From the NCBI GenBank assembly GCA_964653685.1, contig CAZZHA010000018.1, positions 1 through 12,176 on the forward strand: a stretch of DNA of 12,176 nt, given 5' to 3'. Origin of the DNA: DATKWU01 sp964653685 (GTDB taxonomy: Bacteria; Patescibacteriota; Microgenomatia; PFEM01; JAHIFH01). The notes under the pieces were generated by a model. The model was not told the DNA's origin and did no database searches. It worked only from the letters and a program-made list of their open reading frames with translations. Made by a program: the position numbers and the translations under genes. Shown one piece after another: positions 8,601 to 12,176 of this stretch. Within the stretch, counting starts at the first letter, position 1; each line of letters begins with the position of its first letter.

Positions 8601-8871
8601 TAATAAGAAAAACGAGATAATAAATCAGGGGATAGAAAAAATTATAGATAGGGATACCGCAGTAATGATTTAAACTCCCGGTCCAGCGAAGAGGAAAATG
8701 ACCTTCTCTCAAAGCCACAATTGCATCAAAACTCCGGGCGATATGGTGGTCTCCATCGTGGGTAAAAAAAGCATAGTAAGTAAAAAGACCTTTTGAACAA
8801 TAAACTCCCAGAAAAACTAACACCAAAATAGCGACCAGCGAGAATTTATTTTGTTTCAAGAATTTCTTCAT
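5677..8871 (-). CDS. Double GT-C fusion: N-terminal PTPS_related-type module plus C-terminal PMT/GT39-like glycosyltransferase
   Basis: One uninterrupted frame of 1064 residues holds two complete multi-spanning modules. The N-half (about 1-605) mirrors the two PTPS_related-type proteins downstream: AFFTHDGDHHIARSFD (HDGDHH 38-43), PLRWTGSLN (60-68), VISHNFAAMF, RQLIRSPWGYY (about 275-285), IQFSWRLLGV, a soluble extracytoplasmic segment at about 425-585, and a closing helix at about 590-605. A short basic linker (KTKLNLPKLKK) follows. The C-half (about 616-1064) starts again with a helix and FRFYHL. It continues with VIFDWDQERDAF (645-651 core), GFFLGPYFTYLL, QIAWNPILVP and FDLRHQFLNT (833-842), and ends in a soluble tail. 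These motifs match the adjacent upstream PMT-like gene along its length. The C-half has DQE where the neighbour has DEG at the expected catalytic acidic pair. The start overlaps the preceding stop by 26 bp. Substrates are unknown. Both modules may use lipid-linked sugars, with the fusion coupling two transfer steps (inference). Confidence 0.87.
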   Translation of the reverse strand: MKKFLKQNKFSLVAILVLVFLGVYCSKGLFTYYAFFTHDGDHHIARSFDAIVALREGHFPLRWTGSLNHYCGIPIYNFFYPLIYYLVFLINFLVNDVILSLKFIYFFTLLLTPVFFYLWLSRETKNHLASFVGAILYLFVPYRFLLIFVRGSPEFMSYLILPLLLFLISGLFEDKLKGKSLYLKGFLTVIVGSLLVISHNFAAMFLLPIIAFFILYKLILLKFFDKTKIAFILLVFLSFFGLAAFFIGPAWMEQGQTKLATLQTINYQDHFPTLRQLIRSPWGYYYSSPGTKHDQMSFMLGYAQWLVLFFSALFLVWGWLRSKKRQQWFIENSLILSWFFLSLFLIFLILPYSLFLWERVIFLQKIQFSWRLLGVTSFTIAALAGFLLSKIKEKKVLLGLAFIFIFFALVGNRNHLLSQPTNDITAYYQFENRHIHRFSTTTFEDDVLYRESEKGCTFEEPFILIGPIEKADAFVARIKPSPEEYQPPPFTQQRGTIKTLKEGVEIPYQVERGNTFGKITLESPVELETDIRLNLEYFPGAYQLFFNQNLVQNDFNCQGRICLRNVKLNVGNNSIEWQIVQTPTQKFFNGLSLFFLLLWLVLLFGKTKLNLPKLKKFSFLIPLLFVFLIFSFFRFYHLNERVIFDWDQERDAFIIKQILTENKLTLIGPRVLGPEGFFLGPYFTYLLTPFYFITSLHPQAIVLFIVLYNLTFFALAYWLLQKLFNRQTALIFLLIWSLHLSLIEIDQIAWNPILVPLMVIFSWFFLAKYFKKPSLFFSLIIGLIIGMGINFHFQLIYLIPFSLVFLVNKKLNFKRIMTFLIGIGLTFLPLFLFDLRHQFLNTRLLINFLTPKNGGADLFAWLPVWQNISSGFGGFNLPFFPILFYLLPLGMIIFLWRQEAEEFKKKFYLAATILWLIFPFGFTIFGQRPSEYYFNFLYPFLVLFLTLFLIKVMRKWQLVFLLLLFLLLFKGSQLVSRLGPKQLGLSYKEKVVLRIGEIAKKEKFNVSYSVPPGMDAGYHYLFDFYQVNPSQNSDDPLFQIVIPPQEVDETYGRIGLKIPPGFKP

Positions 8872-10426
8872 CAGGGTAAGAGTGAATCAATTTGTAGATT
8901 TCAATCCCATTGATTTTCCACTCTTGGTCAACTTTAGACCAACCAAAATTAGCGATTCCTGCTTGAGGATCAGTCGTGGGCTGACAAGGCAGTTTTTCGC
9001 AGACAACAAAAAGCTGATCAGTAATTGTCTCTTTAGTTCTTAGGGGTTCTATTTCCGTTGGCGGTATCCCCCACTTCTCCATAAAAAAGGCATAAGCGGC
9101 CGCATAATTTCTTTCCGCAATTAAACCAAGATTAAAAGGCTTGCCCTGGGCTTGATCAACGATAAATTGGGCTATTTCCTGAGTCCTCCCTAATTGATTA
9201 TTCGAGGCTCTTTTCAAAAGATTATTTTGACAGGCCAAAGAGATAAGAAAAGCTAAAATAACGAAAAAAATAACCTTTCCGTAGATTTTTTTCTGCCAAG
9301 TTTGAGACAAAACCCAACCAACTAAAAGAAAAGGAGCGGGAAAGAAAAAGCCGAAATAATGATCATAAATGTGCTGTTTGTAATTACCTAGACCAAACAA
9401 ACCAACAATCAACCAAACTAGAATTAGAATCAGGGGTTTATTTTCCTGCCAAATCTTTGACCATTTTGGTCTTTTATAATAACGATTAAAACTAAAACCA
9501 ACTAATCCTAAAATCGTTAGAATTACCAGCCAGCCGCCATAGGCTTCGTTTCTAACGGCGATTAATCTTGTCCAGACTTGAGAAGCTAAATTCCAGATTT
9601 GAGGAATGGCTTTATAAACCTTAAGATTAACAGTTGTCTGACGAACAGTGAAAAAGGCTTTAAAAGCCTGGAAATTGATAAACTGATGACGTAAATCAAA
9701 CCAGGCCAAAGGAAGAATGGTTAAAACTCCAAAAATTAAAACACAGACCAGAGTGTAAAGAATCAGGGATTTTATTTTATCTTTGTTTTTCAAGACGTCT
9801 TTTAAAGTTAAAAGCCAAAAGAGACCGACCGTTGGGATTAAAAGTAAACCCAGATAATGAGATTGAAGAGCAAAGGATAAACCAAGACCAACAATGGGAA
9901 TCCACCAGAATTTTTGCTTGAGCCAAAATTGATAAAGACCATAAATTGTTAGTAAAGCGAAAAAAGGCATAATATTAGGATTCCAAGAAGAACGGGAATA
10001 AACAATGACCACCGGTGAAATCGCGTAAAGTAAAGCCGCAATTAAACCAGCTTGTTGATTAAACCATTCACGACCGACCCACCAAACAAAACCGATAGTC
10101 ACCACCCCTAAGAAAGCCACCATCGCACTCGGACCGATTGGTGATAAACCAAAAAGAAAAAACCAAGGTAAGGCAAAATAATAATATAAAGGGCCGAGAT
10201 ACATATTCCCAATGGAAGTCACTGGACCAATTAAAACAAATTTTCCATTTCTAATCATCCTTAGCCAAACAAGAGCGTCTCGGCCTTCATCACCCAAAAA
10301 AGTCATGTATTCAGGTAAACGATAAAAACGCAAAAAGGCACCGACAAGGAGAATCAGACTTAAGATAATCACTTCAGTCTGATTATCTTTAACAAACTTA
10401 ATTATTTTCTTTTTTAGTTTCTTCAT
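8846..10426 (-). CDS. PMT/GT39-like membrane glycosyltransferase
   Basis: Integral membrane protein of 526 residues, predicted to be a GT-C enzyme using a polyprenyl-phosphate sugar outside the membrane. A lysine-rich N-terminus precedes the first helix and FLRFYRLPEY. The first external loop has FLGDEGRDAL, with the acidic pair D46-E47 where PMT enzymes carry their catalytic acid. Next come GNMYLGPLYYYFALP, SRSSWNPNIMPF (about 144-155), LQSHYLGLLL, WFDLRHQFINF (about 242-252), several more helices and a soluble C-terminal domain of about 110 residues (four cysteines in total in the protein are few enough that disulfides are not implied). It aligns throughout with the C-half of the next gene in the cluster, so the two are tandem paralogues. 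The start overlaps the stop of the DPM1-like gene by 29 bp, and its own stop lies 26 bp inside the next gene, so this is one translationally coupled unit. No good Shine-Dalgarno is seen before its ATG. The sugar and the acceptor are not readable. Confidence 0.88.
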   Translation of the reverse strand: MKKLKKKIIKFVKDNQTEVIILSLILLVGAFLRFYRLPEYMTFLGDEGRDALVWLRMIRNGKFVLIGPVTSIGNMYLGPLYYYFALPWFFLFGLSPIGPSAMVAFLGVVTIGFVWWVGREWFNQQAGLIAALLYAISPVVIVYSRSSWNPNIMPFFALLTIYGLYQFWLKQKFWWIPIVGLGLSFALQSHYLGLLLIPTVGLFWLLTLKDVLKNKDKIKSLILYTLVCVLIFGVLTILPLAWFDLRHQFINFQAFKAFFTVRQTTVNLKVYKAIPQIWNLASQVWTRLIAVRNEAYGGWLVILTILGLVGFSFNRYYKRPKWSKIWQENKPLILILVWLIVGLFGLGNYKQHIYDHYFGFFFPAPFLLVGWVLSQTWQKKIYGKVIFFVILAFLISLACQNNLLKRASNNQLGRTQEIAQFIVDQAQGKPFNLGLIAERNYAAAYAFFMEKWGIPPTEIEPLRTKETITDQLFVVCEKLPCQPTTDPQAGIANFGWSKVDQEWKINGIEIYKLIHSYPDEEILETK

Positions 10427-11147
10427 TTTTTAATTTCTTTAATTTTTTTCTTAATCTAAAAAGATCAGTAAAGCCGCTCAGAATCACCTTTAAGCTCGCT
10501 CCAGTAGCTTGGCCTTCTTGCCTGGGGAGATGACGGACACCTATTTCTACAATTTTGAAGCCCGCTTGCTTGGCTTTGATTAATAATTCACTGGTAATAA
10601 AAGGGCCCCTTTCGGATTCCAGCGCCGGTATTTTTTCCACCACTTCTTTTTTAATCATCTTAAAACCACAATCAATGTCTTTGACTTTCAAACCAAAAAG
10701 AAGATAAACCGCTGGTTGCCATAAAAATTTTGATCCCCAAATCCGATAAAAAGATACTTGGCGCTTCAGGTAATAACCAATCACCAAATCCGCCTTAGTC
10801 TCTTGTTGGGTTTCAATAAATTTGGTCACTTCACTAAAATCAAATTGGCCGTCACCATCAGTAAAAACAATCCAGGGATATTGAGAATGATAAAGACCGG
10901 ACTTAAGAGCCGCTCCGTAGCCGCGATTAGGGGTGTGGGTAATCAAACGAAGGCGGGATTCTTTTTTTATCAATTTCTTAATAATCTCATTGGTCTTGTC
11001 AGTCGAACCATCATCAATCACCAATATTTCCCATTTCTTGGCGACTTGAGGAATAATTTCAAGAGCTTTAGTAACGGTCGTCTCAATATTAGCTTCTTCA
11101 TTGTAGGCCGGAAAGAAAACCGAAAGGGCTTCTAGCTTCTTCATCAT
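10398..11147 (-). CDS. GT2 family polyprenyl-phosphate mannose synthase-like (DPM1-like) glycosyltransferase
   Basis: Soluble GT-A glycosyltransferase of 249 residues and first gene of the minus-strand cluster, predicted to make a polyprenyl-phosphate sugar (mannose by family resemblance) at the cytoplasmic membrane face. Motifs in order: LSVFFPAYNEEANI (8-21), LVIDDGSTD (DDGS 45-48), NRGYGAALKSGL (about 74-85), the metal-binding FTDGDGQFD (D97, D99), DLVIGYYLKR, DIDCGFKMI (157-165), SELLIKAKQAGF (about 186-197) and the conserved HLPRQEGQATGASLK near the C-terminus. The end is very basic (RLRKKLKKLK), with no transmembrane helix, so this is the short single-domain form; a peripheral membrane contact is likely. 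Two consecutive ATG codons open the frame (11147 and 11144). A TGC-TATAAT box ends five bases before the first, so the transcript is probably leaderless. The 3' end overlaps the PMT-like gene by 29 bp, which fits donor synthesis for the cluster. Confidence 0.9.
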   Translation of the reverse strand: MMKKLEALSVFFPAYNEEANIETTVTKALEIIPQVAKKWEILVIDDGSTDKTNEIIKKLIKKESRLRLITHTPNRGYGAALKSGLYHSQYPWIVFTDGDGQFDFSEVTKFIETQQETKADLVIGYYLKRQVSFYRIWGSKFLWQPAVYLLFGLKVKDIDCGFKMIKKEVVEKIPALESERGPFITSELLIKAKQAGFKIVEIGVRHLPRQEGQATGASLKVILSGFTDLFRLRKKLKKLKNEETKKENN

Positions 11148-11152
11148 TTAGA

Positions 11153-11161
11153 ATTATAGCA
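11153..11161 (-). promoter_or_regulatory. Extended -10 promoter (TGC-TATAAT) for the minus-strand glycosylation cluster
   Basis: On the minus strand TGCTATAAT is a perfect extended -10 element, and five bases separate it from the ATGATG of the DPM1-like gene. Transcription usually begins about seven bases after a -10 box, which puts the predicted start at or within a base of the ATG, so the mRNA would be leaderless or nearly so. No TTGACA-like -35 is visible at 16-18 bp, as is usual for extended -10 promoters. The -35 zone overlaps the -10 box of the divergent promoter. Confidence 0.65.
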
Positions 11162-11177
11162 AATAGGAATGAGCTTA

Positions 11178-11186
11178 TGCTATGAT
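11178..11186 (+). promoter_or_regulatory. Extended -10 promoter (TGC-TATGAT) for the divergent Gpi18-like gene
   Basis: On the plus strand TGCTATGAT matches an extended -10 with one departure from TATAAT. Four bases (AGAG) separate it from the ATGATG at 11191-11196, so the predicted transcription start falls at the first or second ATG. No -35 is recognised. The AGAG lies too close to the first ATG to act as a normal Shine-Dalgarno. The geometry is nearly the same as for the opposite promoter across the 43-bp gap. Confidence 0.6.
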
Positions 11187-11190
11187 AGAG

Positions 11191-12176
11191 ATGATGAAAG
11201 TCATCAAAAAATCTTGGCGCGATTTCCTGATTATTAGCTTGATTAGTTTAGCCTCAACCGCGCTTATCTGGTTACCCTTTTTCTTAAGACTGCCTCGCTT
11301 CTGGAATATCAATTTACCCACTGGCGGCATGGCCACCATTATGAAGAATTTTGACGGCCTTTATTACGTGGTGATTGCCAAATCTCTTTACCATCCAGAA
11401 ATTATTAAGAATCTGGTTCCCTTTGATTTGCCGGTTATCTATTATGCGGCCCATTTCCCTCTTTATCCTCTTTTAATCAGAATTGGCAGTCTAGCTATTA
11501 ATTCCCTTTGGTCAATGCTTTCGATTAGCGTTCTAGCTGGTCTCTTATCGGCCTTGGTTTTTTATCTTTTTCTTAAAGAATTTAAACTCTCAAAAGAACC
11601 CCTTTGGCTAACAATCATTTACCTTCTGTTTCCGGCCCGTTGGCTGATTGTTCGCTCCGTCGGTTCACCCGAACCTTTATTCATTCTCTTTTTACTTCTC
11701 TCTTTTTACTTTTTTAAGAAGAAAAATTGGTGGCTGGCTGGGGGTTTTGGGGCTCTGGCTCAACTAACCAAGCCACCGGGAATTTTGCTTTTTCTGGCTT
11801 ATGGAATCTACCTTCTCTGGCAGAATTGGCAGGCAATCAAAGAAGATTGGCAAACCAAGCTAAGCCAGCTAATCAAAACCTATGCCCCTCTTTTCTTGAT
11901 TCCTTTAGCTCTTTTAGCTGTCTCCCTATACTATTTATATATCTATGGTGATTTCTTTGCCTATTTTCATTCAGGCGACAACATCCATCTTTTCTGGCCA
12001 CCCCTGCAAATTTTCAATGCGGCCGCCGCCTGGGTAGGCACTTATTGGCTAGAAGAAGCAATTTATATTTATTTAATAGGAATTTTAGGAGTGATTTATC
12101 TTTTTCAGCAGAAACGCTATGAACTGGGATTTTTTACGGCTATCTTTTATTTCACCACTCTTTTTATCTCTCACCG
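11191..12176 (+). CDS. Gpi18/PIG-V-like membrane mannosyltransferase (partial, C-terminus off the right edge)
   Basis: The frame is open from ATGATG at 11191 to the right edge: 328 complete codons with no stop. After one N-terminal helix the first external loop has NFDGLYYVVIAKSLYHP (about 53-69), the equivalent of the D-G/A-xWYxxIA motif of the Gpi18/PIG-V family (COG5542-type). AHFPLYPLLIR follows (87-97), matching the family's FFPLYPLL signature. Then come LFPARWLIVRSVGSPEPLF (about 146-164), corresponding to the P-x-SESLF loop, and AQLTKPPGILL (190-200), corresponding to the ALTRPxG motif. Several more helices follow before the edge. Family members are GT-C enzymes; PIG-V/Gpi18 itself uses dolichyl-phosphate mannose in GPI synthesis. 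In bacteria the acceptor is generally unknown, and GPI is not implied here. It is transcribed away from the DPM1-like gene, the plausible source of its donor. In frame the second ATG (11194) is an equally possible start. Confidence 0.8.
   Translation, partial: MMKVIKKSWRDFLIISLISLASTALIWLPFFLRLPRFWNINLPTGGMATIMKNFDGLYYVVIAKSLYHPEIIKNLVPFDLPVIYYAAHFPLYPLLIRIGSLAINSLWSMLSISVLAGLLSALVFYLFLKEFKLSKEPLWLTIIYLLFPARWLIVRSVGSPEPLFILFLLLSFYFFKKKNWWLAGGFGALAQLTKPPGILLFLAYGIYLLWQNWQAIKEDWQTKLSQLIKTYAPLFLIPLALLAVSLYYLYIYGDFFAYFHSGDNIHLFWPPLQIFNAAAAWVGTYWLEEAIYIYLIGILGVIYLFQQKRYELGFFTAIFYFTTLFISH

Noticed and set aside
10398..10426. A-rich run AAAAAAG in a gene overlap, a possible programmed -1 frameshift fusing GT2 to the PMT-like gene
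   Set aside because: The heptamer is in the wrong phase relative to the GT2 frame, and both genes have normal full-length ends; a simple coupled overlap explains it.
10758..11135. Plus-strand frame of 125 codons opposite the DPM1-like gene
   Set aside because: It is antisense to a frame with all GT2 motifs, so it is a shadow.
11727..11951. Plus-strand frame of 74 codons inside the Gpi18-like gene
   Set aside because: It overlaps, in another frame, a longer open frame that carries the family motifs through to the window edge.
1..12176. Stt3/AglB oligosaccharyltransferase, CRISPR array, transposase, tRNA or rRNA
   Set aside because: No WWDYG-type motif, no regularly spaced repeats, no transposase-like protein or terminal inverted repeats, and no non-coding gap larger than 43 bp, so there is no room for an RNA gene outside coding sequence.

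Overview
The window is an almost gap-free membrane-glycosylation locus. Six genes lie on the minus strand, transcribed right to left from about 11150 to beyond position 1, and one divergent gene on the plus strand runs off the right edge. The DNA is AT-rich by eye. Promoters look bacterial (TATAAT-type -10 boxes, two in the extended TGC-TATRAT form). One clear GAGG ribosome binding site is present, TGA acts as a normal stop, and neighbouring genes overlap by 4 to 29 bp. Compact layout, AT-rich coding, arrays of multi-spanning GT-C glycosyltransferases and eukaryote/archaea-like polyprenyl-phosphate-sugar synthases fit Patescibacteria/CPR (for example Microgenomates). No ribosomal or housekeeping marker is present, so this placement is an inference.

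Layout from the minus-strand promoter: (1) 11147-10398, a GT2 polyprenyl-phosphate-mannose (DPM1-like) synthase; (2) 10426-8846, a PMT/GT39-like GT-C protein; (3) 8871-5677, a 1064-residue protein that joins a PTPS_related-type membrane protein head-to-tail with a second PMT-like GT-C protein; (4) 5646-4897, a GT2 Alg5-like (dolichyl-phosphate-glucose synthase-like) enzyme, preceded by the only minus-strand intergenic gap and a TATAAT box; (5) 4904-3318, a PMT_2/ArnT-like glycosyltransferase; (6) 3321-1660, a PTPS_related-type membrane protein; (7) 1682 to the left edge, a tandem paralogue of (6), cut by the window. Divergently at 11191 starts a Gpi18/PIG-V-like mannosyltransferase, also cut by the window.

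Proposed logic (inference from family membership): the two cytoplasmic GT2 enzymes charge a polyprenyl-phosphate carrier with single sugars. After flipping across the membrane, the GT-C proteins (GT39-like, PTPS_related-like, Gpi18-like) transfer these sugars to proteins, lipids or glycans on the outer face. No flippase, Stt3/AglB-type oligosaccharyltransferase, glycan polymerase or nucleotide-sugar synthesis gene is visible.

The points most worth a second look are the double GT-C fusion, the 43-bp divergent intergenic region whose two extended -10 boxes predict leaderless mRNAs both starting AUGAUG, and the expansion of PTPS_related-type modules (three copies in the window).
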